Assembly (NCBI GenBank): GCA_024697025.1
Contig: JAILGH010000092.1
Coordinates: forward strand, 1 to 64,000
DNA from: Pseudobutyrivibrio sp.
GTDB lineage: Bacteria; Bacillota; Clostridia; Lachnospirales; Lachnospiraceae
Direction: 5' to 3'
DNA length: 64,000 nt
Shown: in pieces, positions 44,212-51,661 of the stretch
Position numbering within the stretch: the first letter of the stretch is position 1
How the letters are laid out: the number at the start of each line of letters is the position of its first letter
The notes under the pieces: generated by a model
Seen by the model: the letters and a program-made list of their open reading frames with translations, nothing else
The model's database searches: none
What the model was told of the DNA's origin: nothing
Translations under genes and position numbers: made by a program

Positions 44212-46233
44212 TTATTCGTAAGAATTAATGTCTGAATCGTCGGCCACGTACTCGTATACGATTACAGCCTTGTTGTTAAATACAGGCTTTAAATGCCAGT
44301 TATTGTTGGCATAATCTGGATGCCCAACATCAGTTACAACTATATAGTCAATATCATTCATAGTTATTGCGGCATCTGCCTCTTCCCAATTGTAGCTATA
44401 GAACTTTTCGTTAATCGAAAGCTGGGCCATAGCCTGCTTTTCAGAAATGTTTGAATAGTCGTAGCCCTCTATAAATACCTGTCTCTCAGTGAAAGCGCTA
44501 GCATAGAAGAAAAGGCTTCTATCGTCCTTGTATCTATTGTTCTTGTTGTCGCTATCAATATCTTCTGAAAATCTATCTACTGCAATTTTGGCTGTCTCTG
44601 GTGTATTGTCTCTAATCCAAAGGTACGCCTCCATTGTCTCCTTCGAAACTCTATCGTGCTTATCCTCTGCTGGAGCCTTATACTCCTTGTTCCACTGAAT
44701 ATCTGTATAGGTATATTTGCCCAAATCAAACACAAGGAAAAGTATTCCAAGACAGAAGAATACTCGCATAATCTTTGAAACCCAGTTCTTGTAATTTTCG
44801 ATGCAATATTTCATTGCACCATAGAAAATAAATCCCGCATTAGTGATTACAAAATATACCTGCGATGTGCCTGGAATTTCTATAAAAAGGAAAGCAATAA
44901 GTCCCATCAACACTGAGCCTATTACAAACCAGTCAAAGATGTCGCCGATAACCTTTTCTTTAATTAAGGTCTTGAACTTTCCAATTGTAAAACATGCAAA
45001 AGGAAGAATACATGGGCCTATGATACATATAGCCGATACTATAACACCAATGGCAACCCAAGGGAACTGCATGTAGTCCAAACCAAGCTTTTCAAAAATC
45101 TGGCCTATACGGCTAGCCATAAGCGTGCCATGTGGACTAAGGGTGCGAGCCCTGTTGTTAACGGCAACTGTAGATGGGCCATTTACTACTAGCAAGTAGC
45201 AGAAGAAGAATCCCATTGTAATTGCTATGATATAAAAAATCCTGTTGAACTTAATTTTCTTGGTGATGATTGACTCTATTATGTACACCGACCAGGCAAT
45301 AGCCACCAAAAGTACACCTGATGAGCCTTTGTATCCCGTAATACCTACCGTAAAGAAAAAGAATACAAATATTAATCTAAGGTCGAATTTCTCATACCAA
45401 ACCTCAACCAGTGCATCCACAATAAGTATGGAAAATGACATGGCAACGCCCATAGCATTTCCGTTAGTAAAGATGTGATAGTTGAGCCATGAAATATACT
45501 GAGTTCCGCCAACTATGTTAAGCGGCAAAATACAAATGCAAGAAACTAACAGGCCGCCACAATAAAAGAGGTAGTTATACTTGCTACAAACCTTTTTAGC
45601 GCGGATACGCTCTCCGACAATCATAAGAGCCAATGAAAGTGGCCATGCGCTTGCCAAAGAATTGCCGTTGACGTAAAGATGGAATGCATCTACAGGGATA
45701 ATTCTCTTGCACATACCAAACATCAACTCATGGAAATAATGATAATAAAATCTTATTCCATCCACGTGAATATCCCCAGGAATCAAGTTGCGACTAAGGG
45801 CAACAATGTTACCTGTGTGAAACAAATGGTCATGATAAACCTTAGTAGTCTCACCGCCGAGTGCCCCTAAGTACTGAAACTGGAAACCTAATGTGGAAGC
45901 CACATAGATAAAGATAAAAAGGACAATAAAAACAGGGCTGAATTTCTCATCAGCATTGAGTAAAGAAGGTCTGCCATTTTTGAAATACTTGATTATGTAC
46001 AAAAGAGATAATATCGGTCCAATGATTACGATAAATCTGTCGTACAGATAAAGTGACTGGGTATAATAGCAAACTGATAAAAATGCCGAACCCAGCAGGT
46101 ACGCCCCAAGAAGTCTTGTCCATATCTTGAATCTGCGTGGAATGATATAATCTGCAATAAACATACCTGGAAGTTGAATCCAAAAAACGCTGTATATTAA
46201 GAATATGAGCGTTGTTCCTATGCTAAAAGTCAT
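44212..46233 (-). CDS. Large polytopic membrane protein, GT-C or polymerase-like
   Basis: 673 residues with about 11-13 hydrophobic spans in the first 500 and a soluble C-terminal domain (about 520-673). The part after the last span, ETMEAYLWIRDNTPETAKIAVDRF, and the late YDYSNISEKQAM resemble the extracellular tails of GT-C-like membrane glycosyltransferases, where WIRDNTP is common. A conserved Asp motif in the first loop is not obvious. It lies 17 bp before the FkbH-like gene and 14 bp after tdk. Likely role: sugar transfer or polymerisation on the outer side of the membrane. Confidence 0.75.
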   Translation of the reverse strand: MTFSIGTTLIFLIYSVFWIQLPGMFIADYIIPRRFKIWTRLLGAYLLGSAFLSVCYYTQSLYLYDRFIVIIGPILSLLYIIKYFKNGRPSLLNADEKFSPVFIVLFIFIYVASTLGFQFQYLGALGGETTKVYHDHLFHTGNIVALSRNLIPGDIHVDGIRFYYHYFHELMFGMCKRIIPVDAFHLYVNGNSLASAWPLSLALMIVGERIRAKKVCSKYNYLFYCGGLLVSCICILPLNIVGGTQYISWLNYHIFTNGNAMGVAMSFSILIVDALVEVWYEKFDLRLIFVFFFFTVGITGYKGSSGVLLVAIAWSVYIIESIITKKIKFNRIFYIIAITMGFFFCYLLVVNGPSTVAVNNRARTLSPHGTLMASRIGQIFEKLGLDYMQFPWVAIGVIVSAICIIGPCILPFACFTIGKFKTLIKEKVIGDIFDWFVIGSVLMGLIAFLFIEIPGTSQVYFVITNAGFIFYGAMKYCIENYKNWVSKIMRVFFCLGILFLVFDLGKYTYTDIQWNKEYKAPAEDKHDRVSKETMEAYLWIRDNTPETAKIAVDRFSEDIDSDNKNNRYKDDRSLFFYASAFTERQVFIEGYDYSNISEKQAMAQLSINEKFYSYNWEEADAAITMNDIDYIVVTDVGHPDYANNNWHLKPVFNNKAVIVYEYVADDSDINSYE

Positions 46234-46247
46234 ACCAAAAAGCCTTT

Positions 46248-46823
46248 CTATTTTTCATCCTCTGGGGACAACTGTCCCAACTTAAAATGCTTGCGGCAAA
46301 GAGCCACATACGAATCGTTAGCACCCAACATAACCTGCGGGCCTGAACGAACCACTCCCTTTTCATTATATCTAGTGTTGCAGGTGGCCTTGCGTCCACA
46401 CCAGCAAACTGTCTTAACCTCGTGTATAACATCTGCGATGGCAATCAAACGCTCTGAGCCAGGAAACAGCTTGTTCTTAAAATCGGCCCGAAGACCATAA
46501 GCCACCACTGGTACATCCATAAAATCTACTATATCAGATAGAAAATCCACCTGTGCAGGGGTTGCAAACTGTACCTCATCTACGATGATACAATCGTATT
46601 TCTTGATGTCTTCCTCGGCCATCTCTACCAAGTTCTCTAAAAAGACACACTCATGTTCCAAACCTATTCTTGAGCGAACTACTCGCTCTCCAAACCTATT
46701 GTCAACAGCCGGCTTGACAAGCAACGCATTCTGGCCCACTTCCTCGTAGTTAAAATGCGTCATCAGTGCGTTGGCAGTCTTGGATGAACCCATCGCACCG
46801 TAATAATAATACAACTTTGCCAT
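46248..46823 (-). CDS. tdk: Thymidine kinase
   Basis: 191 residues. KLYYYYGAMGSSKTANAL is the P-loop, CIIVDEVQFATP the Walker B/catalytic segment, and CWCGRKATCN with a later CRKHF forms the zinc site of type II thymidine kinases. It phosphorylates thymidine to dTMP in the salvage pathway. AAAGGGG precedes the ATG. It heads an operon whose other members are polysaccharide genes; its promoter is TTGACA-17-TAAAAT and a 13-bp leader hairpin separates promoter and gene. No functional link with the polysaccharide genes is obvious. Confidence 0.96.
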   Translation of the reverse strand: MAKLYYYYGAMGSSKTANALMTHFNYEEVGQNALLVKPAVDNRFGERVVRSRIGLEHECVFLENLVEMAEEDIKKYDCIIVDEVQFATPAQVDFLSDIVDFMDVPVVAYGLRADFKNKLFPGSERLIAIADVIHEVKTVCWCGRKATCNTRYNEKGVVRSGPQVMLGANDSYVALCRKHFKLGQLSPEDEK

Positions 46824-46843
46824 AAATAAACCCCTTTACATAA

Positions 46844-46873
46844 ATTGACAGAAGACTCTTGTCTTCTGTCAAT
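46844..46873 (-). repeat. Perfect 13-bp hairpin in the tdk 5' leader
   Basis: ATTGACAGAAGAC / GTCTTCTGTCAAT with a 4-nt loop. It lies between the tdk promoter and ribosome site; the following bases (TTATGTAAAGG) are not a U tract. It could stop read-through from the GGDEF gene or stabilise the mRNA. Confidence 0.75.
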
Positions 46874-46888
46874 AATAAGTCTTAATTC

Positions 46889-46917
46889 ATTTTACATTTT
46901 AATAGAGTAAGTGTCAA
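46889..46917 (-). promoter_or_regulatory. Promoter of the tdk-wzm operon
   Basis: Minus-strand perfect TTGACA, 17-bp spacer, TAAAAT. The -35 box overlaps the stop codon of the GGDEF gene. The predicted start of transcription is about 60 bp before tdk. Confidence 0.75.
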
Positions 46918-48521
46918 AACACTTTCTTCCACTCCTCTGTCTGCAAATCCGTTGCTCTATGAATCAGACGGGCATTTGCCTTGCCGTGATTCTTGACAAA
47001 GTACAATGCCAAATCAGCAGCATTCAGATAATCCCATGTACGATTCATGTGACGTGGCACGTGATTGACGATACCCTGAGATACTGTAATCTCGCCCATA
47101 TCAAGCTCCTTGCCGATAGCCTCCATGGAATCCTTGATGTATCTTGCCTTCTCTATTATTTCCTCATCGGTCATATCGTAATAGTATACGATGAACTCGT
47201 CGCCACCATATCTGGCAACAAAAATCTTTTCATCCTCGAGGGCATGAAGTATCCTACCTGTCTTGCGAAGCAACTCGTCTCCGCTGGTATGACCGTATGT
47301 GTCGTTAACCTGCTTGAAACAATCTATATCAAGCATCTCTACGCCAAGACTCTTGGCCTCAACATTGGCCCAAGTAAACAGCTCGTCAATTACTGTGTTG
47401 AGCTTGAACCTATTGGCAATGCCAGTAAGTGGGTCAGTCTCTGCCGCAGCAGATAAAAACATATTGCGAGTCTTTTGCTGAGCAAGCTCAGATCTAAGAC
47501 GAAGTGTTGTGGTAAATGACTTCTTGCTATCCTCAGACTGACGTGAATGCAACTGGAAATAGTGATAAGCACTTTCCATCATGTGTTCCTTGTCGCCGCG
47601 CTTTTCATACATAGCAAGCTTAAATCGCTCCAAATGTAAGCGCAGATTAAGCAACTCTTCATCCACTTCCTTGGAGTCGATATACTCAAAAATCTTCTCC
47701 AACTCCTGATAGTCACCATCCTCGAGAAGCTTGGCAGCCAAGGCCTGAATCTCATCAAAGTAGGTAACAAAGTCCTCGCATTTATATATAGCGCATATAC
47801 TTTTCTTTTTGTATTTGTCGGCAAGCTCAGTGTTGCCGCAAGCTGCATTGTAATACAGCCTAGTGACATTTACATCGAAGTAATCCTCATAGCTAACGTC
47901 ATCACCTATAAGTCTATCCATCTCCTCGATAGTATACTTTGCCTCCTCAAGCTTTTTCATCCTAACGTAAAGCTTAGTAATGAGGGCGTATTCGCCTATA
48001 AGTAACTCTCTCTTGATATGTGGAACCTCAATGAATCCACAGCACTCAATGCTGCGATAATGATACTCGATAGAATCCTGATAAGCGTCCATTCCCTCGC
48101 ATAGAGTCGCAAAATTGGAACAGGCTACCGCCTCCTGAATGGCCAAACGATTAGCCCTTGCTATATCAATGCTGTTAAGGAAGTTCTCCTCGCTAGGAAT
48201 AAAATGCCCCTGACTGCGATAGATAACACCAAGCTCATTGTAGCATTGGCAAATGAGCATATACTCATCGGTGCTAGCCACGCCTTGGATTCCTGAAGAA
48301 AGATAGTAGAAAGCCTGAGAAAAATCGTTGTTAAGACAGCATGCATCACCCAAAACACAGCTTGCGTAATCCTTTAAATCCTGGTTGCCATTCTCATGAG
48401 CCAAGTCAAACAAATCGCAAGCCAAGTCAAGGTGTTTTGCATTATCCACCTGTCTAACTTCCGCTATTCTATTTATTAAATCAATCACCACCGGTGATTG
48501 TTTGCTAAATATTTCGTCCAC
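46914..48521 (-). CDS. TPR-GGDEF diguanylate cyclase
   Basis: 535 residues from a GTG start with AGAGGG upstream. The first 340 residues are helical pairs of TPR type (CYNELGVIYRSQGHFIPSEENF, ACSNFATLCEGMDAYQDSIEYHYRSI). The GGDEF domain (about 365-525) has DPLTGIANRF, DIDCFKQVNDTYGH and an intact active site RYGGDEF, so c-di-GMP synthesis is likely. The inhibitory RxxD site five residues before GGDEF is absent (DEKI there). No membrane span: a cytoplasmic enzyme whose TPRs probably bind a partner protein. c-di-GMP often controls exopolysaccharide, which fits the neighbourhood. Confidence 0.92.
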   Translation of the reverse strand: MDEIFSKQSPVVIDLINRIAEVRQVDNAKHLDLACDLFDLAHENGNQDLKDYASCVLGDACCLNNDFSQAFYYLSSGIQGVASTDEYMLICQCYNELGVIYRSQGHFIPSEENFLNSIDIARANRLAIQEAVACSNFATLCEGMDAYQDSIEYHYRSIECCGFIEVPHIKRELLIGEYALITKLYVRMKKLEEAKYTIEEMDRLIGDDVSYEDYFDVNVTRLYYNAACGNTELADKYKKKSICAIYKCEDFVTYFDEIQALAAKLLEDGDYQELEKIFEYIDSKEVDEELLNLRLHLERFKLAMYEKRGDKEHMMESAYHYFQLHSRQSEDSKKSFTTTLRLRSELAQQKTRNMFLSAAAETDPLTGIANRFKLNTVIDELFTWANVEAKSLGVEMLDIDCFKQVNDTYGHTSGDELLRKTGRILHALEDEKIFVARYGGDEFIVYYYDMTDEEIIEKARYIKDSMEAIGKELDMGEITVSQGIVNHVPRHMNRTWDYLNAADLALYFVKNHGKANARLIHRATDLQTEEWKKVF

Positions 48522-48533
48522 TACTCTTTCCCT

Positions 48534-48570
48534 CTATAATTTTTAAGATGTTTCTTTTTAAAAATTATAG
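48534..48570 (-). promoter_or_regulatory. 13-bp inverted repeat over the GGDEF gene promoter
   Basis: CTATAATTTTTAA / TTAAAAATTATAG, perfect, with an 11-bp spacer. On the minus strand the first arm contains the -10 of an extended promoter (TGCTATAAT, 48564-48572), and the second arm abuts the ribosome site. It could be an operator or an mRNA hairpin hiding the ribosome site. Confidence 0.5.
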
Positions 48571-48605
48571 CACCACTTTTGTTATAAAACCATACTAATT
48601 AGAAT

Positions 48606-49460
48606 TTAATTTTCCAAATATAACGCAGCGGTTAATATTCCATTATTAGGAGTAATATATACAACTATATTTTTGTCATAAGGATTTGTAAACTTCATAT
48701 CCAAAGCATTGCCAGAAATTGTTGCGTCCCATCCAGCTGGCAAATAGTTAACTGGTAAAGAATGTGGATGTCTCTCTTTAGCCTTGATTCCTGCCATCTT
48801 AGTAGAAGCATAGATTGTTGAAGACACCTGGCAAACGCCGCCGCCAATGCCCATTGCATGCTCCTTATTGATAAATACTGGCGCATTAACAAAACCGTTG
48901 CCTGTAGTACGTGGTCCGATTGCTCTATTTGCAGAGAATGTTGCTCCTGGTGCAACGACTGTACCATTTACATGTCCTGCTGCAATAGCAATGTTAGTAG
49001 CTCTTGCTGCAGATGCATCGTACTCTGTAGCGTAGGTTCCAAGTAAAGTGTAGCTCTGTGGCACCGCAATCTCTGCTCCAATTGATGGTGTGGCTACTCT
49101 GCCCTCGGCCTTTCCGGCACCAACATAGTGATGCACATACGCCATTAAATTATCACCTAAAACTGCCTTCAAATCAGGATTAAGATTCATATAATCTGTA
49201 GCGTTAAAAGTTGCACTAGCGTTTCTGCCCTCGTAAATTCCAATATAGACATAATGGTTCAAAAGACTCAATTGGTTGCCATTAACTGATGCTGCTACAT
49301 CTGGATACATAGCTGCATAGTAACTGCCATCAAATACCTTTGAGCATACCTGCAAATCGTCGTTAGCAGCTGCCTGAGCCTTTAATGGTGTCAAAAAATT
49401 TAAAGCTAATACAAGGCATACAATCGTAACTACTCCCCGTTTGATGTGTAATTTACTCAT
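48606..49460 (-). CDS. Secreted VanW-family protein with two N-terminal repeats
   Basis: The ATG at 49460 has GGAGGG upstream and gives MSKLHIKRGVVTIVCLV, a proper signal peptide (284 aa); the track's longer start is unlikely. After cleavage near AQAAAN there are two about 37-residue repeats (FDGSYYAAMYPDV... YIGIYEGR and FNATDYMNLNPDL... GAGKAEGR), common in clostridial surface proteins. The C-terminal VanW domain contains APGATFSANRAIGPRT, GIGGGVCQVSSTIYAS and ERHPHS. VanW proteins are associated with cell-wall functions but their activity is unknown. Confidence 0.9.
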   Translation of the reverse strand: MSKLHIKRGVVTIVCLVLALNFLTPLKAQAAANDDLQVCSKVFDGSYYAAMYPDVAASVNGNQLSLLNHYVYIGIYEGRNASATFNATDYMNLNPDLKAVLGDNLMAYVHHYVGAGKAEGRVATPSIGAEIAVPQSYTLLGTYATEYDASAARATNIAIAAGHVNGTVVAPGATFSANRAIGPRTTGNGFVNAPVFINKEHAMGIGGGVCQVSSTIYASTKMAGIKAKERHPHSLPVNYLPAGWDATISGNALDMKFTNPYDKNIVVYITPNNGILTAALYLEN

Positions 49461-49608
49461 AATACCCTCCATACGCGCATTTAGTCTACTATATTCTAGC
49501 ACTTTGGCCGTGAAATTAAAATAATTATTAATTATACTACATTGCCCCTAAAGAAATATAAGCGGCTTTCAACCCCACCTCTCGAACAGATGCGTATCTT
49601 CTCAAAGA

Positions 49609-49671
49609 TTTTTTGCCAAAACGGAAAAAAATAAAAAATTTTTTTAAATATAGAGAAGAGGGGAGTAATTA
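49609..49671 (+). promoter_or_regulatory. Orphan-gene promoter module, copy B
   Basis: T6 then GCCAAAACGGAAAAAAAT, an A-rich gap and T7, leading into TTTAAA, a 17-bp spacer and TAATTA. The first 24 bases are identical to copy C at 51347. A leader segment TTTGCGCAAG (49685) and GATTACT (49719) are also echoed in copy C (TTTGCACAAG at 51441, GATTACT at 51463). Confidence 0.65.
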
Positions 49672-49768
49672 ATTCCAAAAAAAGTTTGCGCAAGTCATGA
49701 CAAAACTTTTGATGGAGAGATTACTAAAAAATAAAAAGAGTTACTTTTAGAAAATGGAGGATATTTAA

Positions 49769-50710
49769 ATGATAAACACTAACGAAGAATTATTTGACGT
49801 ATACCACCATAATAATCCATCTACCGACAGTGGATATGCCGCTGATAGAGACGTAGGAAATAGTTTTTTATCTAATCATATAGTCAATAATAACTATTCA
49901 TCCTATCTCGATGAATCAACATATTTACTCAATAATAATGTGGGAGTTCTCTATGGGGGTATTCCTATTAATCACGCCGCTATGAAGGACAGAATACGTG
50001 AATATGCTGCTATATTTGAAAAGTATAAGAAAAAACTTCCACATCGCAAGAACCATGTTAGATATTTCGCTGAAGAAATTATTAGCAAATATGGAAACAC
50101 TGCGTCTCATGCAACAGCTAATAGAATTGCCGATGAATACAACAACCTTGCAAATATCATAGACGTTAAAATCAATGACTTAAATTCAATAATAAATAGA
50201 GTAAAAAATTGCACTGACGTTCACTTAGAGATTTCTAAAAGGGATTATAGTAGCTTTAATTATCTTTTGAACAAGGAGAAAACACGAGCTAGCAAAGCAT
50301 ACAATATAACTGAAACTCAAATCAATAATGCCTATTATTTAGATTGTAAGCGTTTGGATGCCATAAATTTGTGTATTGCTAACAAAAGATTAATTAATAA
50401 TATTATTGCTGCCTCGCATCGTTCCTTTAATTATCATGGTTTAACTGACTCTCTACGAGCACATAATGAAATAGAAAGCTCTCTCAGAGATTCAAAAAGA
50501 CCAAAGTTTGAATATATCAATGAAATATTACCAAAATTGCAAAGCGCATACGAAAAATTGCGCAAAGATTTATATCTTTTTAATCCCGAGCTAGTTGTTT
50601 CCGACTTTCCAACTACTTATACAAATCGAAACAGCTTATCCCAAAGGCAACTTGTCGCATTAAATAATCGCGCTAACGTCAACCAGCATTTTTTTTGCTC
50701 AAGGAAATAA
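49769..50710 (+). CDS. Orphan protein B, with a T8 tract and alternative C-terminus
   Basis: 313 residues; TGGAGG precedes the ATG. The sequence is helical, Asn- and charge-rich, without signal peptide or known domain. It shares with orphan protein C the patterns SxLDES (N-terminal part) and LDCKRLDAI / ADCNRLDVI followed by NKxL. The frame ends just after a run of eight T (50689-50696) with HFFCSRK. Skipping one T opens a frame to 50768 adding AQGNNNLANSNG and ending in RGFSFN, which resembles NGHTRGFSFS of orphan A. So the gene is either frameshifted or makes two forms. Strongly AT-rich compared with neighbours, suggesting acquired DNA. Confidence 0.75.
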   Translation: MINTNEELFDVYHHNNPSTDSGYAADRDVGNSFLSNHIVNNNYSSYLDESTYLLNNNVGVLYGGIPINHAAMKDRIREYAAIFEKYKKKLPHRKNHVRYFAEEIISKYGNTASHATANRIADEYNNLANIIDVKINDLNSIINRVKNCTDVHLEISKRDYSSFNYLLNKEKTRASKAYNITETQINNAYYLDCKRLDAINLCIANKRLINNIIAASHRSFNYHGLTDSLRAHNEIESSLRDSKRPKFEYINEILPKLQSAYEKLRKDLYLFNPELVVSDFPTTYTNRNSLSQRQLVALNNRANVNQHFFCSRK

Positions 50711-50827
50711 TAATTTGGCGAATTCTAATGGCCGCAATATTGTAAGTAGAGGTTTTAGCTTTAATTAAACACACTAAAAACTATATAATATGAAAATCAG
50801 CGAACACCTATAGATGATTGTAACTCT

Positions 50828-51310
50828 ATGATTAGCACTATTGAATCAAAACTTAAGCAAATAAATGAAGCTATAAACGAATTAAAACAGGATAACCATA
50901 CCAAAATAAATGCAAAATCTGCAATAAATAATACAATCAAAAGCTACACAGGTTTATCCAAAACTATTGATAATAAAATACTTGCTCTCACCAATAACTT
51001 AAATTCACTCTATGGAGAATATAAAAATGAAGTATTTAATATGAACAACGAAATAACAAATAAAAGTCGATTAATACAGATTACCATCGATGAAGTATTG
51101 TCACAAACTCCTGACAATATCTATTACACAAATAGTCAAACAAATTTGTGTAATGCCTTACAACTTTGGAGTGAAAATTTTAATACAAAAGCTGTAGCGC
51201 CCATCAACGCCATCATTACAGATGACATTGGTGGATGTTACAGCTTTTGTTTTTATACCTCTTATTTCTCATCGTTTTTTCTACTCCTACTATCATATCA
51301 TCATACATAG
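50828..51310 (+). pseudogene. Probable remnant ORF of an orphan-family gene
   Basis: 160 residues, but no ribosome site precedes the ATG and the frame is open upstream to 50789, where PIDDCNSMISTI loosely resembles the DCxRLDxI motif of B and C. The body is helical and Asn/Lys-rich (SKLKQINEAINELKQD). The last 35 residues (IGGCYSFCFYTSYFSSFFLL) are encoded by a terminator-like hairpin (AGCTGTA ... TACAGCT, then TTTTGTTTTT) that shares CAGATGACATTGG with the terminator after gene C. A real gene would end before it, so the stop was probably lost. A short functional protein cannot be excluded. Confidence 0.4.
51200..51260 (+). terminator. Terminator-like hairpin inside the remnant ORF
   Basis: Outer arms AAAGCTGTA / TACAGCTTT with internal pairing CATC / GATG, followed by TGTTTTT. 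It shares 13 identical bases (CAGATGACATTGG) with the structure at 52805-52866. Confidence 0.55.
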
Positions 51311-51346
51311 AACACTCTTTTAAATAAAATCTTAAAATTTTCCAAC

Positions 51347-51409
51347 TTTTTTTGCCAAAACGGAAAAAAATTAAATATTTTTTTAATATATAAATATAGG
51401 AAGTAATAT
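51347..51409 (+). promoter_or_regulatory. Orphan-gene promoter module, copy C
   Basis: T7 then GCCAAAACGGAAAAAAAT, an A/T-rich gap and T7, leading into TTTAAT, 16-bp spacer and TAATAT. The predicted transcript has a leader of about 240 nt containing the 29-codon ORF at 51515. Confidence 0.65.
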
Positions 51410-51514
51410 AAACCGAAAAGCACTATTACTCGGTTAGATTTTTGCACAAGGATTTTCGGGCTGATTACTTAATTGTTACTATACGTATTTTAATTATGAA
51501 AGGAGAGTATAAAT

Positions 51515-51604
51515 ATGCCACAGAAAACTACAATATGTTTTGTAATCTCTAAACCTACTACCGAGAACGATAATGACATAAACCAATACAAGCTTATTCA
51601 ATAG
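51515..51604 (+). CDS. 29-residue leader ORF upstream of orphan gene C
   Basis: ATG with a strong GAAAGGAG 8 bp upstream, 29 codons, TAG. The product begins MPQKTTICFVISKP and is polar, with no membrane span. It lies between the promoter module and orphan gene C (57 bp downstream). It may be a true small protein, a leader peptide, or the 5' relic of a longer gene. No homologue known to me. Confidence 0.5.
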   Translation: MPQKTTICFVISKPTTENDNDINQYKLIQ

Positions 51605-51661
51605 CCAACAAAATTATATTATGAACAGACACAAACTATTTTAGTTAAGGAGGATATATAA

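Noticed and set aside
49697-49750. 17-codon ORF in the leader of orphan gene B
   Set aside because: No ribosome site before the ATG and the product is not similar to the 29-residue leader ORF of gene C.
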